Of a stretch of 64,000 nucleotides of DNA, positions 52,494-63,227 are shown piece by piece; positions within the stretch are counted from its first letter, which is position 1; each line of letters starts with the position of its first letter. Source of the stretch: Diogma glabrata (lineage: Eukaryota; Arthropoda; Insecta; Diptera; Cylindrotomidae); NCBI GenBank assembly GCA_963693315.1, contig OY856188.1, positions 152,917,064 through 152,981,063 of the forward strand, read 5' to 3'. The position numbers were made by a program, and so were the translations under genes. The notes under the pieces were generated by a model, which did no database searches, was not told the origin of the DNA, and saw only the letters and a program-made list of their open reading frames with translations.

Positions 52494-55094
52494 CTAGTAG
52501 TTTGCTTATTTTCACTTTCGACGATAGCGTTAATATAACAATTGATTACTCTTTTCAACTTGTACCTGTGTTCGGTCAAACTAGTTTTGTCAGGAATAAT
52601 ACCTTTTTTGTGTTTCACACGCTGCAATATACGACTTGACAACTTTGGTTGTACAACTTTTAAATGATCAGTTATCGCGCAGCTGTTTAAGGTTGGAATA
52701 ACTGAATCGTCATATAGCTCTTTGGATTCTGCCCCATTATAGTTGATCACAGTAATCAAATAACTTTTTTTGGCAATAATGATTAAATTGTTGATTCAGT
52801 TGCAATGGATGGTGTAACTATTTTCTCTTCATCCTCCATATTCTCGTTTTGCTTGACCCGGTATTGCGTGACTGTTCGTATATTTTTTTTTTGAATATTC
52901 TTAGCAGATGTCTTTTGTCAAGGGATTTGAAGTATAGGTAAAGGACCATGGAATGCTCAGGCTCAACGGGGTCCCCTCTCGTTGATGACATCTCTTGATC
53001 TCTTCTGGTGCGCCGCCTTGGCAGTTATTATGGATATACCTTATTTCCACTAACTTGTTTTTACCTCCATCACTAGCTTTGCCATCTAATCGCCTGTACG
53101 ACGAGTTATTTCAGCATCACTGATTTTAGAAATTTCCTGGTTCCGGTGTGCAGAGCAGTATATTTACTAAAGGGCCATGCCTAAAATAAAGGCATAACGT
53201 CTTGACCACAGTAGGCTCAATCAAACCTTGGTTAAAGACTTGCTCCTTTTGGCATACCTGATAGTACTTCATCCCTCTAGTGGAATGGCAATCTGCTTTG
53301 CAAATGAAACGTCAGAATTTAGCCCTGGTGAGAACATTTCGATGCCGAATTGGTGATGGTTTTAATATTGATTAGTTGCGCAATCAGACTGCATATGCCG
53401 CCTGTCCTTTCTGGCAAGAACCACTTATTTTACTTGTTCATCACTCCGTGTTTGTGGATATCGCCAATGGTTACCGTGGTCTTTCAAGGACTCTATTATT
53501 AGTACAAATATTATTATAAAAATTCCGGATCTGTATCTATCAGTGATGGGAAGAACCTGGTGATGGGTGATACGTAATTTGTCTTTTTGGTTAACCCGGA
53601 GAGCTGCACGATGGTTGTGATCAATTTTATCAGCTGGAAAAACAGCACAAAAGAAAAGAAAAGTATTTAAACTGATTTCGACGAATTTATATAAATAAGT
53701 AAAGATAATTAAAATTATATTATGCTATCTCCCTAACTCAATCTTCTGTTTGGAGTTTTAACAACACCAAAACCCTTTTGCCTTATGTACTTTCGGGGTG
53801 GGTTAAGTTTTAGAAATAACTGCTTTTTTGTAATTGGTACTTGAGCAATCGGACTGCACTGTCCTTCCGGTCAGGCGATCAATCGTTGTCCAAGTCAGAC
53901 TCAAAGTCAGAGTCAAAGTCATGTACCAGGGAAGAAAACAAAAAAAAAAAATATTTTGTTTCTGGCGGATGCCACTCGGCATGAGCAACCACATGACTCC
54001 TCCTTTATTGGTATTTTTACTTTCGCCTGTTAGGGTATGGCTCGGTATTCTTATTGATATGGGGCCGGTGATTCGTGGAATTCGGTGTCAAACTTTGTAT
54101 TGTTATAATATAAACCGACGCCAGTAGGACTCAATTTTTTTTTATTTTTTTTTTGTCTTGGCCTGTCCGACTAGCTTTATCTTACGTTAGATGGCCACTT
54201 AATGTAAACTCACTGTAATAATCCTTTTACTGACTGTCCACCATGCTTGTTCGGCCTATGGTTGTTGCGGGAATTGTGTTAACCCCCTTAAAGAATCGAA
54301 TAATTTATCGGTTTCACCAAAGCCTATAAAAAAAAAAAAAAGAAAAAAAAAAAAGAAAGAAGAGAAAGACAAAAGAAAAACTGTAACCCGTAAATCTTGT
54401 CATTCGCAGAATGGGCTCCGACTTTGTCCATTTCGGTTTGTATTCTCAGATAACCTAATTTCAGGCCAGGTGAAGTGCTGGCTTGGTTTAAATATTGACA
54501 TTCTTCCAGGAGGTGCTGTATGGAGATTGAGGTCACCCGAGGAGTGCGCTGACGAGTGTATGACGAGGGCCCACAATCCACCAGCTTCATCACCTGGGGG
54601 TTTATCAGAAACTGAAATGTTGAATTCTGTCGTAATATTATTTTTAGCGGTGCGGGGAACTGCAGAAAATCCTCTGTATCGCTCTCACTAAAGTTTGCGA
54701 AGCCAACGTTTGAAGGTTGGTAGGTGGCGCCGCCTACGAACTGGAAGACCTGGTTTCCAAACGTAGAGGTGTTTATCATTCCAAGGACATTCGCGCCTAA
54801 CATCGGTAATAACTTTTTGTCAGTATGATAATATATTTCTCTTGTGTTTCACCGCCATTGTAGGTCAAGAATAGCGACGACCATAAAGTATGAAGGTGGT
54901 TTCGTTTTGAATTCCCAGTTCAGTGAGTGCGTACTGGCTTTGGTGTTCGGGTCTTGGTGCAAAATTTTTTTTGTTTTGACTATTTGCAAGTGCAAATTCC
55001 AAGATTGAACGTATTTGAATTTGGTTCTGTTAGTTGCCTTGAAACCATGGGAACAACCTTCCGAATCACTTGGACGGAAGCGTACAACAGTGTG
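52494..55094 (+). other. Giant element interior, no recognised genes
   Basis: Several ORFs of 60-160 codons exist on both strands (for example 52250-52639 plus and 54324-54803 minus), but none shows a known domain or retroviral motif. A purine-only tract of about 45 bp at 54328-54372 is followed by AGACAAAAGAAAAA. A hairpin TCAACGGGG...CGTTGA lies at 52963-52985. If coding capacity exists here I cannot recognise it. Confidence 0.5.
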
Positions 55095-55167
55095 GCCCGG
55101 CTAGCGAGTCGGTAGAGCATGAGACTCGTGTTGGTTCAGGTGTGGGTTTTGAGCCTGCATAATGTAA
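55095..55167 (+). pseudogene. Degenerate tRNA-Lys(CUU)-like sequence
   Basis: The first 33 nt, GCCCGGCTAGC-GAGTCGGTAGAG followed by CATGAGACTC, match the 5' half of animal tRNA-Lys(CUU) except for TCA replaced by GA in the D arm. The anticodon loop and 3' half are diverged, but TTCAGG, GTGGGTTTTGAGCC and the overall length can be aligned. The anticodon itself is not preserved, so it is not a working tRNA gene. The element's primer site is for the same tRNA. Confidence 0.75.
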
Positions 55168-55270
55168 GAACGGAGTTGGGGTGGATACCTCATTAGAAAA
55201 GTCGGACAATCGCTATTTCACCTTCCAATCTGGTAGCAAATTGGTTTTGTTTATTTTCTTTAACTTTCGA

Positions 55271-55384
55271 GTCTCGGGAACCCCCAGATCTGCCCGGAAT
55301 TGGGTCTGGACTGTTTTAGTTATCCATCACATACAATAGAGTAGAATACCTGTTTTCTCGTTGCCCCTCCAAGATTTTTTTTTG
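55271..55384 (+). repeat. Internal repeat, copy 2
   Basis: Diverged direct repeat of 52375-52493. The core TCGGGAACCCCCAGATCTGC and AATACCTGTTTTCT are conserved in the same order and spacing class. It lies between the tRNA-like sequence and the 3' LTR. Confidence 0.75.
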
Positions 55385-55573
55385 TGTAGTCGTAGATGGT
55401 TTGTTTCTGTTAAGACTGGGCCATGAAATACCGATCGATGTGATTGCTAATTTTGTTTGAACATTGAAGTGCCTCGCCGAACGAATGTGGGTACACAAGA
55501 TCCATAGGAGACCAGTCTATACCTTTTTTCAACTTCTTTTTGGTCGTGAGGTTCTTCCAAAAAGCACTTGTCC

Positions 55574-58500
55574 TGTAATGGATAGTCTGAACATAGTATA
55601 TCATAGTCATAGCTTCATTAAGTGTCATTTCTATTATTAACCTCATAATAGTTTCTCATCCGTTCATCATCCATAGTCATATTTCTATTAGTCCCCGTAA
55701 CTCCCAGTTTTCTTATTTTTCTTATTTAAGCAAATTTTCCTTAGCTGGACAGACATATTTGAAGAGAATTGAACTCCTTGCACTAAGTGATTTTAAATTT
55801 TAATTAATTAAAAGTTGCCATTACCTATAGTAAACTTTCATCTTGATCGAAAATTGTATGAATGTAAAAATTTTCCTTAAATTTTGTCTCTATAAACATT
55901 GCTATTTGATTTTGCAATTCACTAAAATTAACTCATATTATATTTCCATCCACTTTGGTTCACTCTATTACTTCAATTTGAGTTCTCTAAACATCAAACG
56001 TAACTTACACAACGAAGTTTTCAAAACCTTACAACAGCTGTGCGTTTGTTTTTTTTTACAGTCATTAACATGCAAAGAAGTATTATCTTGCTTTGTTCTA
56101 CATTCAATTTTTTTCTCTTTTCATGCTGAAAATAAAAAGAAAATTTACTGTGCGACTTTTGTAGTTTTGTAATACCTGAACGCCTTAACGTCGATTGAAC
56201 TTGCAATTGATTCATTCTAAATTCAATGATAATATATCGGAAGTAAGTTGTATCGTAAAATTGTTTTTGCGCAATATTTTGAAAAAAGAAACCAAACAGT
56301 TTTGTATAACTATAAAAATTTCCTAACACTTGATTTGAATTAATTGTTTTACATCTGAAACCCTATATTCGAGTTTTTCCGATTTTCGAAAAGGAATTTT
56401 TTTTGGTATATATGGATCGACTGTAGTCTTTTCAATCTCTTAGTTCTATTACCTTTGGATCTTGACGTGTGACAGATCTCTTCGTCGCGCATTTTGATTG
56501 GTTTTATTTGAAATAATGCTCGAGCCGTCAACTTGCTGATGTTACAATTTTGTGAAGTTTTTTTTATATAATATTAAAAATTGAAAATTCTAGTCCGCGT
56601 TACTCTGATATTTTTCTTTGTTATAGTTAAAATGGTAAAACCATGTGATATTTCGATTTCCAAGTTTGTAGTAACGTAATATCAGTACATGGAAAAAAAT
56701 TATAACTTATGTGTTTTGTGATCCAAAGTAGTAAAATTGTTCATGTAAATAATTTATTTGTGCTTGTTATAACTTAGTTAAATTTATTTAGTGAATAGTA
56801 GCAAAAAAATTGATTAAGTGTTGGTGTTGTCTCGTACATAATTTATTCAGTAAAACCAAAAGAAATTAGATATAAAAAATTAGATCATAGGGTAACAAAT
56901 TAATTTACCTAGTAGAATTAACAATACGAGTGCTATGTTCTTTATTAAAATCAAATAAAAATGCAACTAAGATGTACGTAAGTGATTTGCTTTATTATTC
57001 TACATTAACATACATACGAATATAATAATATAGTGCTATTAGCACATATTAGAGCCATACTTTATTGTCTGTGTCAAGCAATTTTATAACAGCATTCATA
57101 TATATTAATACCGTTCAATGGTAGTGCTTGCAGCTTTATACTGATAACCTTGACGCTATTTTACGTTTTTTTTGCGGGTGACAGTTATGTGATTCTTGTT
57201 TGGCGAAATTTTGAATAGAACCGGTATTTGCATTACATCAATTCATAACCATAGTGGACTGCTGATAACCTTGAATTGTCCTGGACGATCGATTTGTGAT
57301 TAATTTCGAACTCCACTGAACTCTCACGTTCTGGTGGTACCCTAATATAACTGTCTGGCATTTTGCGGTAATATTGGATATCAATCGGTCATCAATCGCC
57401 GAGTGGTTGCAGCGACACCTTTTGCGTGGCTACCACAACTTATATACCGTAGCTAGGTTAAATTGGACACACACTTACATATACCAATTTATTCAACATT
57501 TTTGATAACAAATTTATTCGACGATTTTGTTTGCCAACTTATTCGCCATTTTTAATAACAAATTTATTCAACGATTTTGCTGGCCAACTTATTCACCGAT
57601 TTTTGATAACAAATTTATTCGACGATTTTGTTTGCCAACTTTTTCGCCATTTTTAATAACAAATTTATTCAACGATTTTGCTGGCCAACTTATTCACCGA
57701 TTTTTGATAACAAGTTTATTCGACGATTTTGTTTGCCAACTTATGCAACGATTTTTGATGACAAATTGATTCCCGATTTTGATTGCAAAGTTATTCAGCG
57801 ATTTTAAATACAAATTTATTCAACGATTTGGATTACATACTGATCTCACGATTTTGATTATCAATTTACTCACGACTCCGATTGCAAATTTATTCAACGA
57901 GTTTAAATACAAAGTTATTCATCGATTTGGATTGTATATTTATTTCACGATTTTGATTGTAAATTTGTTCAACGATTTCGATTATAAAATTATTCAGCGA
58001 TTGTGGATACAAACTTATTCAACGAAGTTGATTATAAAATTGTTCAACGATTTTGCTTGCAATTGTACTCAACGATTTTGGATTACCAATTTATTCAACG
58101 CTTTTGACTACCGAATTACTCAACGATTCTGATTGCAAGTTTATTCACCGATCTTGTTTACAAATTTATTCAACCATTCTGATTACAAATTTATTCAGCG
58201 ATTTTAACTACAAGTTTATTCAACGAGTTGGACTAAATTATCCAACAATTTTGATTACAAATTTATTCAACGCATTTGAGTATAAATTTAGTCAACGCTT
58301 CTGACTACGAATTTATTTAACGAATCTGATTATAAAATTGTCCAACGATTTTGCTTGCAACTGTATTCAACGATTTTGGATTACAAATTTAGTCAACGCT
58401 TTTGACTACCAAATTACTCAACGATTCTGATTGCAAGTTTGTTCGCCGATTTTGTTTACAAATTTATTCAACCATTCTGATTACAAATTTATTCAGCGAT

Positions 58501-59717
58501 TTTAACTACAAGTTTATTCAACGAGTTGGACTAAATTATCCAACAATTTTGATTACAAATTTATTCAACGCATTTGAGTATAAATTTAGTCAACGCTTCT
58601 GACTACGAATTTATTTATTCAACGAATCTGATTATAAAATTGTCCAACGATTTTGCTTGCAACTGTATTCAACGATTTTGGATTACAAATTTAGTCAACG
58701 CTTTTGACTACCAAATTACTCAACGATTCTGATTGCAAGTTTGTTCACCGATTTTGTTTACAAATTTATTCAACACTTTTGATTGCAAATTTATTCGGCG
58801 ATTTTAAATACAAGTTTTTTCAACGATTTGGACTAAAGTATCCGACAATTTTGATTACAAAATTTATTCAACGCATTTGAGTATAAATTTAGTCAACGCT
58901 TCTGACTACCACATTACTCAACGATTCTGATTGCAAGTTTATTCACCGATTTTGTTTACAAATTTATTCAACAATTTTGATTGCAAATTTATTCGGCGAT
59001 TTTAAATACAAGTTTATTCAACTATTTGGACTAAAGTATCCGACAATTTTGATTACAAAGTTATTCAACGCATTTGATTATAAATTTAGTCAACGCTTTT
59101 GACTACAATATTATACAACGATTTTGACTACAAAATTATCCAACGCTTTTGATCACGAATTGGTTCAACGATGTGGCTTATAAAATTATTCGACGCTTTG
59201 ATGACGAGCTGATTCAACGATTTTAAATACAAATTTGTTCAACGCTGTTGATTACCAATTGATTCATTGTTTCTTCGTATCATTTGCGACATCTTATTTT
59301 TGATCAACGTGCTGATGCAGTGCTGATGGAGGACTGAAACTAGTAGGATTTGGAGGCGAGGAGGATATAACCACGGGTGAGTTTATTTGATTGGTTTTTT
59401 TTTATTCTCCGTATGATATAGGGGTGCGAATGTGTGGGTGTGTGTGGGCGTATGTGAGTGAATGAGGGGGTTGAACGTGCCGACCGTGGTTCTTTCGTAG
59501 AAGGAGGTCGCCAGAGTCTCATCTTTTCACTTGCAACTTTTCTCCATTTCCGTTTATTTTGAAAATTGCGTACATTTCCGTATTTGTGCTGAAGCAGCAG
59601 GTTACTAATATCTCCTATCCACGATGATTGAGACTAAGTCGAACGGCAATACAACATTTCTAGGTACGCTTCCTGCTAAGCCACTCCCATTATCATCATG
59701 AAAGGCACTTCATTACA
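55574..59717 (+). repeat. Giant element 3' LTR, about 4.1 kb
   Basis: Uninterrupted copy of the LTR: TGTAATGG at the start, CATTACA at the end, followed by AACG. It lacks the two DNA elements and the LINE found in the 5' LTR. Its minisatellite is longer by a duplicated block (58157-58326 repeated at 58465-58620). Its last 450 bp include ACGGGTGAGT, a good splice-donor match (59374). Confidence 0.88.
57483..59266 (+). repeat. Minisatellite in the 3' LTR
   Basis: Same 24-25 bp irregular units as in the 5' LTR, about 1.78 kb against about 1.48 kb there. The difference is mainly one tandem duplication of about 305 bp. Confidence 0.85.
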
Positions 59718-59721
59718 AACG

Positions 59722-60350
59722 GCCGGTTTGAATATATAGTTGAGGTCATAAACAATGAAAAAAAAACATTCGAACTTGAGATGAAGGGAAGTAGTGAAAT
59801 GGGGTGCTATGTAAGGGATGAAAAGCGTTTTTCGTTATTTGTGGTGAAACCAGACCTCCTAGAGAAAAGTGTTGCATACAAAAATTGTTGATAATAAAAA
59901 AATAAAACTTTCATTGCATAAATTTTTCGACATAACGAGTGTTTGCGAGAAAATGTCGAAAAACCGATTTTTCTGTTTTTTATTTATTTCTCACGTGAAA
60001 ATCATTTAATTTAAATGAAACTTTGTGAAAGTACGTAACTATTTGCACATAATAAGCATGAATTTTTTCAATTATGAAAAATAAATATTTTTCGAGATTT
60101 TACCATTTTTCCGAAAAAACACCCCTATCTTCGGCGAACAACTTTATTGATTTTTTTTTGGATTATGATGTTGTATTAGTGCTTATTTTGTTCTTCAAGA
60201 CGTCTACTCTCAAATGGTATATCGATTTTAATGATTTATTGTTATTTAGCAGCTTAAAATTGAGAAAAACCGAAAAAAAAATTTTTCGAATCTCGAACTT
60301 GTCGATTTTTTTCAATGTTTTCAATTTTTTTGCATATTTATATTAATAAC
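59722..60350. other. Non-coding flank of the giant element
   Basis: AT-rich. One 90-codon ORF (60074-60346, plus) is Phe/Leu-rich with no known motif and I do not support it as a gene. Repeated TTTTTCGA motifs are present. Nothing else recognised. Confidence 0.45.
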
Positions 60351-60407
60351 TCATAATATTTTAATGTAAAAACTTACTTTGGTATAAAATAAATAAAGTT
60401 GAATGAA
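60351..60407 (+). repeat. 57-bp inverted repeat, left copy
   Basis: TCATAATATTTTAATG ... AAGTTGAATGAA. Its reverse complement occurs at 62373-62429 with a single mismatch. The flanks do not match, so these are discrete ends, perhaps of a 2.1 kb DNA transposon. Confidence 0.75.
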
Positions 60408-60632
60408 GTTCATCACGGAAAGGTAGGGAAAACTTCATGAAACTTAACATTTACATGGAAATTAAAAGTACTTTATTAATTTTCATAAGCTACAGTTAAG
60501 TTTGGAAAACTTTACATGCATATTAAATTATTCTAAATACATATGATAAAATACAACATACAATTTATTTATTTTGGCTACGAATTCTTTACTTTATTTA
60601 CAAATATTTACTTTATTAATATTAGTTGTGTA

Positions 60633-61345
60633 TTTTTTTTTTAAAAATAAAATGTGTTGTGTAATGTGTCACAACAACACATAAATACCTTTTAAGACCT
60701 AGGTCTAGACCTGGGTCCCACAACAACTGGCGTTCTAAGGTGTTGATTAACGCTTTTTTTAAACCTCTGCGGGTTGAAGCCACCTGAGACTAAGGGTTCC
60801 GGCAAACTATTCCATTTGTACGCAGTTCGGACAAAGAAGTCTCTCTGTGATCTGCCAGCATGACAGCGCGGGATCTTTACCGTTTCATCGGCTGCGGCAG
60901 CCGATTGCCGAGTGGAACGGGGGTACGAATAAGTTTGAGGCATGATGCCGCTGATTTCATCTGAGCACTGCTGATGACGATATTTGTAAAAAACAACGAG
61001 GTCAGCAACAGTGCGACGATGTTGTAGAGAATCAAGTTTTGAAGTCAAAGTTCGATCACCCACAATTCGTATAGCCCGCTTTTGTACAGAGTCCAGGAGG
61101 GCCAAGATGGAAACAGATGCAGCACCCCAAACTTGACAGCAGTACTCCATACAGGGACGAATATAGGACTTATAAACATGGAGCAATTGGTATGGAGTGA
61201 AAAATTTTTTGCATCTATTTAGGAGGCCGAGTTTTTTAGACGCGCTTTTTGCCATCGCCATTACATGATCGTTCCAGAGTAGGTCATTTGAAACTGTGAC
61301 ACCCAATAAACGAATGTTTTTACATTCACCTGTTGGTTCATAGCT
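60633..61345 (-). mobile_element. 5'-truncated LINE copy
   Basis: It covers the RT thumb, the C-terminal domain and the 3' UTR, ending in an A-tail (T-run 60633-60642 on the plus strand). Its C-terminus and 3' UTR (GTGTCACAACAACACAT) match the LINE at 15214-17085, so both are one family group. It lies directly behind the stop codon of the candidate exon at 61382. Confidence 0.85.
60692..61340 (-). CDS. LINE ORF2 C-terminal fragment
   Basis: About 216 codons from the truncation point, open to the stop at 60692; the formal ATG at 61363 lies in flanking sequence. Motifs: RLLGVTVSNDLLWNDHV, SYIRPCMEYCCQVWGAA, LDSVQKRAIRIVGDRTL, ADLVVFYKYRHQQCSDEI and FNPQRFKKSVNQHL. This is the post-RT part of a Jockey-superfamily LINE. 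It has no catalytic domain of its own. Confidence 0.85.
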
Positions 61346-61381
61346 TATAAAAAGAAAAATCAATAAAATAAATGTTAAAAT

Positions 61382-61552
61382 CTAATGAATTTTAGGCCTC
61401 TTTTGTTGTGGTTCGTTTTCTTCGTCGATCAAACTCTCAAATTCTGTAATATCTTCAAAATCATTGCCATTTTCAGGCTCTTCAACTTCGATGTCATTAT
61501 TCTTTGCTGGCTCTTCATCAATATCTTCAGAATCACTTAAATTTACAAAAAT
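61382..61552 (-). CDS. Candidate last exon, acidic C-terminus
   Basis: The minus strand has a splice acceptor (TATTTTAG) ending at 61553, then 56 codons in one frame to a TAG at 61382. The protein is very acidic (LSDSEDIDEEP, EVEEPENGNDFED) and ends with a basic QQKRPKIH that could be a nuclear signal. No start codon, so it must be spliced. Acidic tails like this occur in many nuclear proteins and in some transposases. I do not recognise the gene. Confidence 0.5.
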   Translation of the reverse strand: MFVNLSDSEDIDEEPAKNNDIEVEEPENGNDFEDITEFESLIDEENEPQQKRPKIH

Positions 61553-61771
61553 CTAAAATAAATTATAAATGTACAGTAAATATTTTTTGAAATGTTACTT
61601 CGATTTTGGTGAAATTAAGAATACGATAGTTGTAGCTTCAAGCGTACACATCAAAACAAAACATTATTGTAACATTTAAGAATTGTAATTATCATGTATG
61701 AATTTACAATAATATTAAAATTATAAAAGCTACTGACAATGTTAAAGGCTACAAATTAATACTCAACTTAC

Positions 61772-61866
61772 TTTGATATTATCCAACGGCAGTATACTAT
61801 TGTCAATTAACAATTCGTTTAATTTTAATCGAAAACTCAATTGCCACGTGCGATTTACAAAGGACG
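61772..61866 (-). CDS. Candidate upstream exon
   Basis: 95 nt on the minus strand between an acceptor (AATAACAG, 61867) and a good donor (GTAAGTTG, 61771). Two bases complete an upstream codon, and 31 codons follow (FVNRTWQLSF, LPLDNIK). The 219-bp intron joins it in frame to the acidic exon at 61552. No upstream exon was identified. It lies inside the 60351/62429 inverted-repeat pair, so it may be part of a transposase. Function unknown. Confidence 0.4.
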
Positions 61867-62372
61867 CTGTTATTATTTTCTATTTATATTTTATAGGATG
61901 TTTAAAGAATACAAAATTAAACACGTCCATCTGTTTTGACCATTTATTTTTAGCATGCCGGAAGTACGTCAGCTAACAACAATATATTTTATTTAATGTT
62001 ACATCACGTATACTTTACAAATTAAAGTTACTAGTGACATCTAGATTTCATTATTATAAACATACATATAACATAACATATTATTCAAAATATAAGTATA
62101 GAATAGACGCATCACAAACTGAAAAAATACTTTCACACAACTAGACGAATAGAGATTTACTACTACAACAGAACGAGCTATGCTGCTCTTGAACAGGCTC
62201 ACTTTATCCTACCCCTCTCTCCCCCAACCTTCAGTCGTTTTGGGCGGGCATTTCAAATACCTGTGTGTGCTGTGAAATTTTAAATTTTGTAAATTTTTTT
62301 TTGTTTGAATACTTAACAGTATTTTTTTATTTTTTATTTTATTCAATTTTGGCGTTGTTTCCAATAAGTAAA
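61867..62372. other. Non-coding, possible upstream gene region
   Basis: 62200-62260 is a C/T-rich then G-rich patch (CCTACCCCTCTCTCCCCC, TTTTGGGCGGGC) that stands out from the AT-rich surroundings and could be a promoter for the minus strand. No further exon could be supported. Confidence 0.35.
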
Positions 62373-62429
62373 TTCATTCAACTTTATTTATTTTATACCA
62401 AAGTAAGTTTTTTCATTAAAATATTATGA
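62373..62429 (-). repeat. 57-bp inverted repeat, right copy
   Basis: Reverse complement of 60351-60407 with one mismatch. Confidence 0.75.
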
Positions 62430-62602
62430 ATTCATTTTCAACATGGCGATCGAATGAACGTGTACTGTGTGTCGCTGCAGTGTATTTAAATTAATAAAAT
62501 AATTGTTTATTGTAAACTCCAAATATCTTCTAAAATAATAACTTATTTTAATATACTTCTGTTTGTTGTATATTTTAAATTAATTCCATTAATCTATAAA
62601 AA

Positions 62603-63165
62603 GTGACAAAGTTAAGTTTTATATACAATTATACTTGATACATAAACAATCAAAGATGTCCGCTTTTCTGTATCATTACGAAATAAAGTAAACCAGCTAG
62701 TGCATAGGTGTTGTCTAATTAAACTTTAAAATAGTATACGATAACAATTACGGTTTTTCGCATTTGTGTATCATTCTGGAATAAATTAAAACAACTAGGT
62801 AGTGTTTCTAGTGTATATAAAGTGACAACATTTAAGTTTTATACACAATTATACTAGAAAATAATCAATTAAAGATGTCCGATTTTCTGTATCATTTTGA
62901 AATAAAGAAAACCAGCTAGTGCTCATATGTTGTCTAACTAAACTTTAAATAGTGTAAACCATTATAAACCATTATTGTCTATTTAGACTTTGAAATAGTG
63001 TAAACAAAAACATTTTCTAGAGTGTTATATTTAATTAACCTTGATGATAATTCATTAAACCTTTATAAACCATTATTGTCTATTTAGACCTTGAAATAGT
63101 GTAAACATGAACAATTTCTAGAGTGTTATATTAATTAACCTTGATGATAATTTATTCTAAAATAC
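62603..63165 (+). repeat. Tandem repeats upstream of a LINE ORF1
   Basis: Unit X (about 140 bp, GTGACAA...AAAGATGTCCG...CCAGCTAGTGC) occurs at 62603-62742 and 62822-62960. Unit Y (101 bp, ATAAACCATTATTGTCTATT...CTTGATGATAATT) occurs at 62963-63063 and 63064-63165. They end about 60 bp before the ATG of ORF1, as in LINE families with repeated 5' promoter units. Confidence 0.7.
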
Positions 63166-63227
63166 CAATAAATCCATGGTAGTGTCATTGCTAATTGAGT
63201 TGATATACAATTTCTGAATATTATAAA

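Larger units (their letters stand above)
43295..59717 (+). mobile_element. Giant-LTR retroelement without gag/pol (LARD-like)
   Basis: The copies at 43295-50398 and 55574-59717 are direct repeats, both starting TGTAATGG and ending CATTACA. AACG flanks the whole element (43291-43294 and 59718-59721). A tRNA-Lys(CUU) primer site starts 3 nt after the first LTR. The 5.2 kb interior has no recognisable retroviral protein but has a structured leader and a tRNA-Lys-like sequence. LTR bodies are about 4 kb, very large for an animal element. No clear polypurine tract precedes the 3' LTR. The design recalls plant LARDs, mobilised in trans. Confidence 0.82.

Noticed and set aside
54324..54803. 159-codon minus-strand ORF in the giant element as a gag remnant
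   Set aside because: No capsid or zinc-knuckle motif, and the last part is homopolymer. It lies antisense to the element.
43295..59717. Simple segmental duplication instead of an LTR element
   Set aside because: The TG...CA ends, the identical 4-bp flanks and a primer site exactly placed after the first copy are not expected for a random duplication. The absence of a polypurine tract keeps some doubt.
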